This document shows, piece after piece, positions 6,810-14,674 of a DNA stretch of 32,539 nt; the stretch's first letter is position 1, and every line of letters begins with the position of its first letter. Source of the stretch: Planctomycetota bacterium (lineage in GTDB: Bacteria > Planctomycetota > SZUA-567 > JAFGGJ01); assembly GCA_016930595.1 (NCBI GenBank), contig JAFGGJ010000046.1, forward strand, positions 1 through 32,539, written 5' to 3'. Below the pieces are notes generated by a model. It ran no database searches, was not told the DNA's origin, and worked only from the letters and a program-made list of their open reading frames with translations. The translations under genes were made by a program, and so were the position numbers.

Positions 6810-8813
6810 TTAATCCGCGAGGTTAAGCCATGCGACTTCTTTGGGTGTGAGTTCGACGCCGAGAGCCGGGAGGGAAGACCGTGTCTCCGAGGGCTTCCTC
6901 GGGCCGATGAGCGGGAAGGTCGGGAAGGGCTGGCAGAGGACGTAGGCGAGTGCGATGTTGATGGGGAGGCAGCCCTTCTTTTCTGCAAGTTCGCGTGCGC
7001 GTTCAAGGCGCTTGAAGTTATCTTCGGCATACCAGCAGCGGACGAGTTCAGGGTCGTCCTTCCTGTCCGGGTGAGAGCGTCCTTCGACAAAGAAACCTCT
7101 TGCCTGGCTGGACCACGGCATGAGCGGCATCCTTGTATCGGTATGCCACTTGACGTAGTCCGGCGAACTGGAGGCGATGCAGCCTTTCCAGACGGGGTCG
7201 ACCATGCGAGCAAGGCTGAAGTTGTTGCTGACGGCGGCGATGCGTGCGAGGCCTTTCCCGTCGGCGTATGCGTTGGCTTCGTCGATGCGTTCTTTCGACC
7301 AGTTGGAGACGCCGAAGATCTTCATGCGGCCGGCGGCGGCGTGCTCGTTCATGACGTCCATGAATTCGCCGACGGGGACGTCGGGGTTATCCCGGTGCAT
7401 CATGTAGATGTCCACGTAGTCGGTCTGGAGGCGTTCGAGGCTTTCGGCGAACTGTGCGGAGAGCTTGTCCGGGAAGCAGGCCGGAGTATGAGCGCCCTTG
7501 TCGAGGATGACGACGTCGTCGCGTATGCCGCGGTTCCTGACGTAGTGGCCGAGGACTTTTTCCGCGGTTCCGCCGCCGTAGATGTAGGCGGTATCGAAGG
7601 CGTTGCCTCCGCATTCGATAAAGTCGTCGAAGAGCGCCGCGGCGTAAGGGACGGTCCTGGGATGGTCCACGCCCATGAGAACCCTGCTGATCTTCTTGCC
7701 GACGCCCGGGATTTTGCCGTATTTCATGGCGCCCCTGGAGCCGGGCCTGAGAGGCCCGCCGGACATGGTGTAGGTGACGTTCTGCGGCTGCTCACGGTCG
7801 TAGACGAGGCCGATGGCATCGCGCCACATGTCGAGGGTGCGCATGTTACCGAGAGTATCTTCCCAGGTCATGGCCGGGGGTTCGGCCTGGCGTTTTTCCA
7901 GGTTGGCGGCGACGGTATCGGCTTCGATACCGTAGAGATACTCGGATGTCTCGATCACTATTTCCTCGGTCTCCTTGCCGTTGCGCGTAAGGAGGATCCT
8001 GTTGGAGCCGCCTTCGCGCGACGGTATCCACGGCCACGGGATGACGATGTTACCTTCGGAGCCGAAGATGCGCACGTCGTTGGCCTGGGTCACCTGAACG
8101 CCCGTGGACAGGCTGGCAACGATATTCCCCGGGAAGAGGGCGGAGGCAACGGCGTATTCATCGACGCGGCTTTCGGAGCCGATTTTGGCCGCCCCGGTAA
8201 GGCTTACGGGATCGGCGAAGGGCTTGCCCTGGGCAACGCCTGCGACCAGCCTCGAGAGAGAAACAGGGTAGCAGCCGACGTCGAGTATGCCGCCGCCGCC
8301 GAGGGCCTGGTTCAGCAGGCGGCCCTGGAGATTGTAACCGGCGTGGAAGCTGAATGAGGCCTGGATGACGCGTACTTCGCCGACGGCGCCATCCCTGATG
8401 AGTTCGACGAGCTTCCTGGTCTGGGGGTGACAGCGGTACATGAAGGCTTCCATCAGGAAGACGTCGTTGCGTTCGGCGGCGTCGACAATAGCCATGGCTT
8501 CGGCATAGTTGATGCCGATGGGCTTTTCGCAGAGGACGTGCTTACCGGCTTCGGCAGCCTTGATGGCCCATTCAGCGTGCATGGGATGCGGGGTGGAGAC
8601 GTACACGGCGTCGACGTCGTCGTCGGCAAGAAGTTCTTCATAGCTGCCGTAGCTGCGCGGGATATCGAAATCTCCGGCGAAGCCGGCGGCCTTGTCCTTG
8701 TCACGGCTTGCAACAGCAAGCACGGTGCCGGTCTTTGAATGGGCGACGCCTTCGGCGAACTTCCTGGCGATATTCCCTGCAGCAAGCAGGCCCCATGATA
8801 GTCTGTCTGCCAT
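6810..8813 (-). CDS. Gfo/Idh/MocA dehydrogenase fused to aldo/keto reductase
   Basis: 667 residues. The start at 8813 is chosen because AGGAAAGGA precedes it and the Rossmann motif begins at once; the frame stays open for 93 upstream codons that do not look like protein. Residues 1-340 are a Gfo/Idh/MocA oxidoreductase: GLLAAGNIA (8-16) for NAD(P), EKP (96-98) with the catalytic-type Lys97, and GGGILDVGCYP (173-183) in the substrate domain. Residues of about 363-667 are an aldo/keto reductase with the usual tetrad, Asp407 and Tyr412 in FDTAYIY, Lys439 in LDKG and His473 in MMHRDNP. Both halves therefore look active. Such a fusion could oxidise and reduce one sugar in two steps or recycle NAD(P) locally. 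It lies between a GH4 operon and a membrane-protein operon and runs against both. Codon use is more C-ending than in the GH4 operon. Confidence 0.92.
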   Translation of the reverse strand: MADRLSWGLLAAGNIARKFAEGVAHSKTGTVLAVASRDKDKAAGFAGDFDIPRSYGSYEELLADDDVDAVYVSTPHPMHAEWAIKAAEAGKHVLCEKPIGINYAEAMAIVDAAERNDVFLMEAFMYRCHPQTRKLVELIRDGAVGEVRVIQASFSFHAGYNLQGRLLNQALGGGGILDVGCYPVSLSRLVAGVAQGKPFADPVSLTGAAKIGSESRVDEYAVASALFPGNIVASLSTGVQVTQANDVRIFGSEGNIVIPWPWIPSREGGSNRILLTRNGKETEEIVIETSEYLYGIEADTVAANLEKRQAEPPAMTWEDTLGNMRTLDMWRDAIGLVYDREQPQNVTYTMSGGPLRPGSRGAMKYGKIPGVGKKISRVLMGVDHPRTVPYAAALFDDFIECGGNAFDTAYIYGGGTAEKVLGHYVRNRGIRDDVVILDKGAHTPACFPDKLSAQFAESLERLQTDYVDIYMMHRDNPDVPVGEFMDVMNEHAAAGRMKIFGVSNWSKERIDEANAYADGKGLARIAAVSNNFSLARMVDPVWKGCIASSSPDYVKWHTDTRMPLMPWSSQARGFFVEGRSHPDRKDDPELVRCWYAEDNFKRLERARELAEKKGCLPINIALAYVLCQPFPTFPLIGPRKPSETRSSLPALGVELTPKEVAWLNLAD

Positions 8814-9009
8814 GAACGCATCCTTTCCTGAAGCGGTCGACGACGTCCTTCCGGGACGCCTGGGTATTGTCGCCCCGGCTGCATGGGACGCAAGGCACAA
8901 GGACGGTAAAAAAGCACGGCTGTCCCGAGTGACCGGAAGGGCCCGGGCGTGTATGCCCCTATGACGCTCCACGGCGCACGGCATTCGTGCGGATAACGAG
9001 GAACCGGAC

Positions 9010-11076
9010 ATGGGCGGCGAAGGTATGGTCGAAGCGGAACGGACTGCGGAGAAAAACCGCTGCCGATCATGCGCCACGGCAGCGGCGGGCATCCTGCCGC
9101 TGGTGTTCTACAAATACGAGCAACTTTGCAAATGGGTGTATTCGGAGCCGGTGCACAACCTGCCGTTCTTCCTGACGACGTTTTTCTGCGGCCCGGCGGG
9201 GCTCTACATATGGGAAAGCGCCGAAGGCGGATGGTTCAGGCGGGCATGGCGCGGCATGCTTGCGTGGGCGATCCTGGGCATAGGGGCACTGCTTTTCTTC
9301 GTGGGGTTCGGATGGGTGATGGCCATAGTACTTGTGCCGCTGGGATGGCCGCTGCATTTTCTGCTCAAGTGGACTCGGATAGCGCGCCGGCGGCCGGCAC
9401 CGGAAGTGCCGCGGGAACTGACGTTCAAGTTCGGGTACCTGGACGTGGCGTCGTTACTGTTCGTCGGGTTCATATTTCTTGTGATGGCGGCGAACCGCGA
9501 CGATCTCCTGCGGATAGACATGGTATACGATTCGGACCCGACCTACCACATGGCGGTTGCGCGGCAGATAATCGAACAGGAGAAAGTGCCGGCGTGGGAC
9601 AGGTGGGAATACGCACCGTTCGGGAGGCCGCACCTGTACCCGCCGCTGCTGCACAGGACGATAGCTTTTTTTGCGGGGTCGGCGGACAACGTTCTCTTCG
9701 GGTTCAACACGCTGCAGATACTGCTGTTCCCGCTGTCGCTGTTACTGGGGTGGTACTTTGCGAGGTGGCTGTTCGGGGCGGCGGGAGGATTCGCCACGGT
9801 GATAATCCTGTCGATGGGGACGTCGTTCCTGATAAGCCAGGCGATGGTGCTGCCCGCGGCGGTGGCGACGGCGCTGCTGCCGGCGATATTGACGGCGTTT
9901 CTGGGCAGGCGGACGGCGGCGGTGGTGATAATGCTGGGGGTGTCTTTCTACGTACACCTGGGAATGCCTTTCATGATAATGCTGGGGCTGCTGGTGCTGT
10001 CGGTGAGGTACCGGGAGTACTTCCCGTTCTTCCGCAAGGTGACAGCGTTCACCGGGCTTTTTTACCTGCCGTGGGTTTTCCGGACGCTGCCGTACCTGTC
10101 ATGGCTGGGGTCTTCGACGGGGGCGATGGCCGGAGACGCCGGGCTGGCCATGAAGCTGGTGGTGGGCCTGCTGCAGCTCATGATAGTGAACCCCGTGCTG
10201 ATGACGCTGGCGGGTATAACGTGGTTCAGGGACAAGGACGGGCGGCTGGGGCCGGTGAAATGCATGCTTGTGGGGTTCCTGCCGATGCTTTTCAGCTACG
10301 GGGGAAGGTATTTCATGCACACGTGGCCGCTGTGGGCGGTGCTTGCGGGGCGGATGTTCCAGAAGTGGCTCGAACGCGGGGAGGCGAAGGCAACGGAAAC
10401 CGGGACGACGCGGCCGCTGAAACGGCGGGTGGCGCTGCTGTACGCGTTTTCGCTGGTGCCGTTCCCGGTGCTGATGGCGGGAATGCCCGGCAAGCTCGGC
10501 TTCGGCCTGATGCCCGGGGTAACGGGGACGAATTCGGCCATAGGGGTAGCGGCGTGGCAGTCGAGTCCCGACACGGACTTTGTCCAATTGGCGGACTTCA
10601 TCCGGAGGACGCTGCCGGCCGAGCCGGTGTCCGGGACACCGCCGCCGCCCGACGACCCGCGCGCAAAGCCGGAGAATTACACCTACATGAAATACATGGG
10701 GAGCGACGAATACGCGGCGCTCAGACGACGGATAGTGCACGTGGGTACGCCACCGTACGGGAGCCTGTATTTCGGCGATCGGCTGGTTGCAGCCACGGGC
10801 TGCCGCGTGGACACCGGCGGATGGGGGCCGGAGGTGAGAAGCGAACTGATGCGGAGGGAAGTTGAACGGGCACGAGCGGAAAGCGATGAGTGCCTTTTCG
10901 CGTTCTTCAAGAAGGAAAAACGGAAGGTGAAAGTGAAAGGGAAACGGAAGGAAGAGCCGGTGCCTTTTTCCGACGCCGAAATAGACAGCATCAGGACGAC
11001 AAACAGGCTGGAATGGGTACGGTGCTTCGGCGGCAGGTATCTAGTGGGAGGCCGCGGCATGGCGCCCGCGGAATAG
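9010..11076 (+). CDS. Polytopic membrane protein, GT-C glycosyltransferase-like
   Basis: 688 residues with about 10-13 predicted membrane segments between residues 25 and 510 and a soluble C-terminal part of about 160 residues. After the early membrane segments comes YDSDPTYHMAVARQI, then a segment ending GRPHLYPPLLH. A DxD-type acidic motif in the first large outer loop, followed by a P-rich loop, is the pattern of GT-C enzymes such as STT3-like oligosaccharyltransferases and lipid-linked sugar transferases. The exact donor and acceptor are unknown. GAGGA sits eight bases before the ATG at 9010. A Lys-rich stretch (residues 637-656) lies in the C-terminal part, which also holds many charged residues. 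The next gene starts 16 bases downstream, so the two are probably co-transcribed. Codon use (ATA, CTG, GGG) matches the GH4 operon. Confidence 0.75.
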   Translation: MGGEGMVEAERTAEKNRCRSCATAAAGILPLVFYKYEQLCKWVYSEPVHNLPFFLTTFFCGPAGLYIWESAEGGWFRRAWRGMLAWAILGIGALLFFVGFGWVMAIVLVPLGWPLHFLLKWTRIARRRPAPEVPRELTFKFGYLDVASLLFVGFIFLVMAANRDDLLRIDMVYDSDPTYHMAVARQIIEQEKVPAWDRWEYAPFGRPHLYPPLLHRTIAFFAGSADNVLFGFNTLQILLFPLSLLLGWYFARWLFGAAGGFATVIILSMGTSFLISQAMVLPAAVATALLPAILTAFLGRRTAAVVIMLGVSFYVHLGMPFMIMLGLLVLSVRYREYFPFFRKVTAFTGLFYLPWVFRTLPYLSWLGSSTGAMAGDAGLAMKLVVGLLQLMIVNPVLMTLAGITWFRDKDGRLGPVKCMLVGFLPMLFSYGGRYFMHTWPLWAVLAGRMFQKWLERGEAKATETGTTRPLKRRVALLYAFSLVPFPVLMAGMPGKLGFGLMPGVTGTNSAIGVAAWQSSPDTDFVQLADFIRRTLPAEPVSGTPPPPDDPRAKPENYTYMKYMGSDEYAALRRRIVHVGTPPYGSLYFGDRLVAATGCRVDTGGWGPEVRSELMRREVERARAESDECLFAFFKKEKRKVKVKGKRKEEPVPFSDAEIDSIRTTNRLEWVRCFGGRYLVGGRGMAPAE

Positions 11077-11092
11077 CAAGGGGAGGAACGGC

Positions 11093-11983
11093 ATGTACGG
11101 AAGAAAATTCACGCGGGCCGCTGCGGCGGCGATTCTTCTCGCCGCCGCAGCGGGGACGGTTTTAGCATGGTGGCCGGAAGGGCATTTCGCGATCGCACGC
11201 GCCGCAACGGCGTCGCTCCCCGGCGACATGCCAAAGTTCTTCATCAAGGCGGCCGATACGCTTGCGGCGTATTCGGTGGACCCGGATCTGTGGAAGAACG
11301 CTGCCGCTCCCGCACTGACGTCGTCGGAAAGACCCTGCCATTACATCGACCTGGAACTGCTGAAAGGCAGCGACCTGCCACCGACGCTCGATGAATACCG
11401 GACTCTCTGCCGCAAACTCGGGACGACCGACCATGAAGCCGGGACGCTGCCGTACTCGGTACAGGAAAACTACGAACGCCTGCTGGTGGCGTTCGCCGAA
11501 TACCGCAGGCGGCCCCGGGACAGGGCGATACAGAACAAGATAATCTACATCGCCGGCAGCCTGTCTCACTACACGGCGGACGCGTCGCAGCCGCTGCACT
11601 GCACGGTGCACTTCGACGGGCGGGCGGACACGGCGGGCAAGTCGCCCCGGAGCGGCATTCACGCCAAGATGGACGCCCTGCCCGGCAACGCGCATATTAA
11701 AGAGCGGGAAATAACCGAAGGTCTGAATATCAAGGCCGTGGACGACGTTTTTGCACTGACCATGGGCGTCGTGAAGCGTTCCAACGGGCGCGTGGACGAG
11801 GTCTACCGGCTGGAGAACCTGCTGCCGGAAGTGGAACCGAAGAAGCCACGGAGCCTCGACGCGGATGTCGTCCGACTGGTGAAAGCAAGCATACGCGAAG
11901 GGACGCACTTTACGGCCACGGTGTGGTATTCGGCCTGGGTGAATTCCGCCCGGGTGGAGCTGCCCGACTGGTACAACCGCTAG
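11093..11983 (+). CDS. Secreted zinc-dependent hydrolase of the S1/P1 nuclease-phospholipase C fold
   Basis: 296 residues. A signal peptide (residues 1-25) ends just before WWPEGH, so the mature protein begins with Trp, as in S1/P1 nucleases and bacterial phospholipase C, where the N-terminal Trp binds zinc. Further likely ligands are His31, Asp63, His83 with Asp86 in HYIDLE, then His159, Asp163 and His169 in the HYTADASQPLHC stretch, and His190 with Asp194. The spacing fits the three-zinc cluster of the family. Whether the substrate is nucleic acid or a phospholipid cannot be told from sequence. GGGGAGG precedes the start, and the gene follows the membrane protein by 16 bases. It ends 22 bases from the convergent MFS gene with no clear terminator between. 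Confidence 0.85.
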   Translation: MYGRKFTRAAAAAILLAAAAGTVLAWWPEGHFAIARAATASLPGDMPKFFIKAADTLAAYSVDPDLWKNAAAPALTSSERPCHYIDLELLKGSDLPPTLDEYRTLCRKLGTTDHEAGTLPYSVQENYERLLVAFAEYRRRPRDRAIQNKIIYIAGSLSHYTADASQPLHCTVHFDGRADTAGKSPRSGIHAKMDALPGNAHIKEREITEGLNIKAVDDVFALTMGVVKRSNGRVDEVYRLENLLPEVEPKKPRSLDADVVRLVKASIREGTHFTATVWYSAWVNSARVELPDWYNR

Positions 11984-12005
11984 GGATACGTCCGGAGAGC
12001 CCTAA

Positions 12006-13238
12006 TCAGCCGGAGGCCACCAACCGCAGTCTGCGCGCCACAGCCCCGGAGAACGCCATGAGAAGAGCTGCGCAGGCAGCAATGGTTCCGAGCGCCACGT
12101 AACAGACGCGGTAGGCCCCGGTCGTGGCACCCAGCCAGTCCACCAGTATACCGGAGAACAACGGCCCCAGAGCGCCCAGCCCCAGCCCCGCTGTGACCAT
12201 GAAACCGAAGACAAGCCCGCGGTTCCGCGGGTTCGTATAATCGGCCACGTAAGCTTCGATGGTGGGAACGGAAGCCGCCTGCCCGATTCCGAACAAGAGG
12301 TAGGGGATGAACAATACGGCTGTCGGAGTCGCCACGACCAAGACGGTGGACACGGCGTGCAGCGCCAGCGCGGCCGCGGCAAGCCTGTGGCGGCTGATCC
12401 GGTCCGACAGCATGCCGGCCAGGGGCTGGACGGCTATCCCCGGCAGGCCCAGGAGGAAAAGGTACCAGGAAGTCTCCACCGTCTCATGCGCCCGGCTCAG
12501 GAAGAAGTCGGAAATATCGAGCACGCTCCACGTTACGATTTCTCTCATACCAGCAGCGGCCACCACGAAAGCGACGAAGATACCCAGTGCCGCGCTGATC
12601 GGGAAACGGCTTCCGGCGGCATTGTCGGGCGGAACATGGCCAGGGGAGGCTTGTTCGGCGGACGATTCGGAAATGAATACAAGCGCCGCGATTGCGCAAG
12701 TCAGTCCGAGAGCACCGAACACGACGGCAATCTGTTTCCAGTCGAGATGCAGTGCGGTGGACAGGAAGCCCGTCAGGAGCGGTCCGAAGGCGAACCCGGC
12801 GGACGCCCCCATGCCCGTGATTCCAAACGCCCAGCCCTTCCTGCCGGGGAAGAGCCCGGTAATGAGGGCGTTCGCTACCGGGTGATACGTGCCGCCGCCG
12901 ATGGCCGCCAGGGCCCACAGGACGTGCATGGTTGCAATGCCGGCAGGACCTACCATCGAGAACGCCACAATGGCGCCAGCGTTCAGCACGGCGCCGAGAC
13001 CCAGGGCGTACCTGGCGGATATGCGGTTCGTGAGTGCGCCGAACAGGAGGTTGCTTGCGGCGTAAACCAGAAGGTAGGTGGTCTTGAACGAAGTCACGGC
13101 GCTAATTGCATCCGCCCCGAAGAACTGCCGTATCTCGTTATTGAGCGGACTCAGGAACACCGCGTAGGCGTGGTTCATGCCGTGAAGCAGCGATACCGCC
13201 GCGAGGGGCAGGAGAGCGGAGCGTCCGGCCCGCGTCAT
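12006..13238 (-). CDS. MFS transporter
   Basis: 410 residues with the expected 12 membrane segments in two halves. The segment GGGTYHPVANALITGLFP and the following glycine-rich helix resemble the fosmidomycin-resistance type of MFS exporters and some sugar carriers. Substrate unknown. Its ATG overlaps the TGA of the upstream acetyltransferase gene by four bases (ATGA), so translation is coupled. It is the last gene of a leftward operon that begins with a sugar isomerase, so import or export of a sugar derivative is plausible. Confidence 0.88.
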   Translation of the reverse strand: MTRAGRSALLPLAAVSLLHGMNHAYAVFLSPLNNEIRQFFGADAISAVTSFKTTYLLVYAASNLLFGALTNRISARYALGLGAVLNAGAIVAFSMVGPAGIATMHVLWALAAIGGGTYHPVANALITGLFPGRKGWAFGITGMGASAGFAFGPLLTGFLSTALHLDWKQIAVVFGALGLTCAIAALVFISESSAEQASPGHVPPDNAAGSRFPISAALGIFVAFVVAAAGMREIVTWSVLDISDFFLSRAHETVETSWYLFLLGLPGIAVQPLAGMLSDRISRHRLAAAALALHAVSTVLVVATPTAVLFIPYLLFGIGQAASVPTIEAYVADYTNPRNRGLVFGFMVTAGLGLGALGPLFSGILVDWLGATTGAYRVCYVALGTIAACAALLMAFSGAVARRLRLVASG

Positions 13239-13690
13239 TCAGGAGTCTTCCGCATCTTGACGATCGTTATATCGCCACGGTCCTCTTCGGCATAAACGAC
13301 GTAGCCGAGTTTCCCGTAAAAAGCGATGTTGCCGACGCTCTTCGCCCCGGTGAACAGTTCGAAACAGGTTGCCCGGGGAAAAGCGTTTTCAAGGGCGGCC
13401 ATCAATGCCCCGCCAATTCCCCTACCCTGGCAGTCGGGATGAACCGAAACCCTGGCAATGAAGCAGGCGCCGTCATCCCTGGACCTGCCGCGCGCCGAGC
13501 CGACAAGGCGTCCGTTTTCGACCGCTTTCAGAACCGTCCATTCGCCAAAGGCGCTTCTGACTTCATCGGCGGTTTCCAGGAGCGGCGGGAGGTCGTGGTT
13601 GGAATAGATTTCGGCCTGCCGCAGGAAAGCAGCCTTCTGGACGTCGAGAATTTCCTCGACGTCAGCCGGAACGGCGGCAAGTATTTCCAT
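13235..13690 (-). CDS. GNAT-family N-acetyltransferase
   Basis: 151 residues. Motif A of GNAT proteins, V.P.CQGRGIGGALM with the acetyl-CoA pyrophosphate loop QGRGIG, is at about residues 84-98, preceded by a beta strand with ARVSVHP. The C-terminal FYGKLGYVV is the usual motif B. It transfers an acyl group from CoA to an amine, and the acceptor is unknown. GAGG lies six bases before the ATG. It starts 50 bases after the isomerase gene and overlaps the MFS gene. Confidence 0.9.
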   Translation of the reverse strand: MEILAAVPADVEEILDVQKAAFLRQAEIYSNHDLPPLLETADEVRSAFGEWTVLKAVENGRLVGSARGRSRDDGACFIARVSVHPDCQGRGIGGALMAALENAFPRATCFELFTGAKSVGNIAFYGKLGYVVYAEEDRGDITIVKMRKTPE

Positions 13691-13740
13691 TCAAGCCTCT
13701 TCAGCCGGGAGCGGAGGCAACACGCCGTGACACGGCGGGG

Positions 13741-14499
13741 CTACGCCAGCCCCCACTTTCTGCAGTTATCCAAAGACTTTCTTGCCGCATCAAGGGGAGC
13801 GAGGGGCTCGCAGCGGTCCTGTTCGATATCCAGCCACTTCGCCCCGCCGGTTCTGCAGGCTTCGAGGATGGCGGGCCAGTCGAGAATACCGTCGCCGACG
13901 GGCACCATGGGCTTGCCTTCGCCTTCGCCCATGTCCTTGAAATGCACCACGTCGATACGGCCAGCAAAACGCTTGAGCATGGCAACCGGGTCGTGGTCGC
14001 CGTGCCGTACCCAGTAGGTGTCGATTTCGGGCTGTATGTCATCGGAGGCGATTTCCCACAGGATATCGTAGCCGGTCTTTCCGCCATAGTCCTTGAATTC
14101 AAAGGAGTGGTTGTGATAGCCGAGGACCAGTCCTTCTTCTTTCATCCGCGCCGCCACTTCGTTCATTTCTCTTGCGAAGCGCATCCATCCCTGGGAGTCT
14201 TCCCGGTATTCGCCCGGGCAGGACGGGACTATGGCGTAGGGGGTATTGAGCGTCTTCACAAGGTCCACGGCAGCATTGAAATCGTCCCGCATCATGGCGA
14301 AGCCGACGTGGGTGCCGGCCGAACCGAGCCCCAGGTCGTCCATCACGTTGCGTATTTCCGCGGCCGAATACGAATGCGTGCCGGACACCTGGACGGCCTT
14401 GTAGCCCATGTCCGCGACCTCCCGCAGGGTACCGGGATAATCTTCGGCGGCTTCATTCCTCAACGTATACATCTGCATGGCTACGACTGGTTCTGCCAT
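13741..14499 (-). CDS. Sugar phosphate isomerase/epimerase-like protein (AP endonuclease 2 TIM barrel)
   Basis: 252 residues, normal for the family. Visible barrel elements include VAMQMYTLR at the start, YHNHSFEF in the middle, VVHFKDMGEG and the final KWLDIEQDR with metal-binding acidic residues. This family includes IolE/Hyi-like isomerases, epimerases and dehydratases acting on sugars or inositol derivatives with a divalent metal. AGGAAA lies six bases upstream of the ATG, and a good promoter sits 32-59 bases upstream. First gene of a leftward operon with a GNAT acetyltransferase and an MFS transporter. Confidence 0.88.
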   Translation of the reverse strand: MAEPVVAMQMYTLRNEAAEDYPGTLREVADMGYKAVQVSGTHSYSAAEIRNVMDDLGLGSAGTHVGFAMMRDDFNAAVDLVKTLNTPYAIVPSCPGEYREDSQGWMRFAREMNEVAARMKEEGLVLGYHNHSFEFKDYGGKTGYDILWEIASDDIQPEIDTYWVRHGDHDPVAMLKRFAGRIDVVHFKDMGEGEGKPMVPVGDGILDWPAILEACRTGGAKWLDIEQDRCEPLAPLDAARKSLDNCRKWGLA

Positions 14500-14530
14500 T
14501 TCCGTTTCCTTTCAAGAAAGCCATTTCGGC

Positions 14531-14558
14531 ATGGTAGAACAGCGGCGGAGCGTGTCAA
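14531..14558 (-). promoter_or_regulatory. Sigma-70-type promoter of the isomerase-GNAT-MFS operon
   Basis: On the minus strand a perfect TTGACA (14558-14553) is followed after 16 bases by TACCAT (14536-14531). The predicted start is near 14523, leaving a leader of about 24 bases that holds only the ribosome site. Confidence 0.6.
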
Positions 14559-14674
14559 GCTTCAGACATGCAAAAACAGCGCGCCCAGCGCTCCCATGTA
14601 TCACGGCGGGACACGCGGCCACGTGTGTGTACAATAACCGTCCGCTGCAGGAGGATCGGGAGGCGTGTACGGCG

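Noticed and set aside
5745..8357. An 870-residue plus-strand open frame spanning the end of the GH4 gene and the fusion gene
   Set aside because: It crosses two genes with strong family motifs in other frames and its own translation is low complexity.
8814..9092. 93-codon N-terminal extension of the Gfo/Idh-AKR frame
   Set aside because: The extension overlaps the divergent membrane-protein gene, lacks protein-like sequence, and a good ribosome site precedes the Rossmann motif at 8813.
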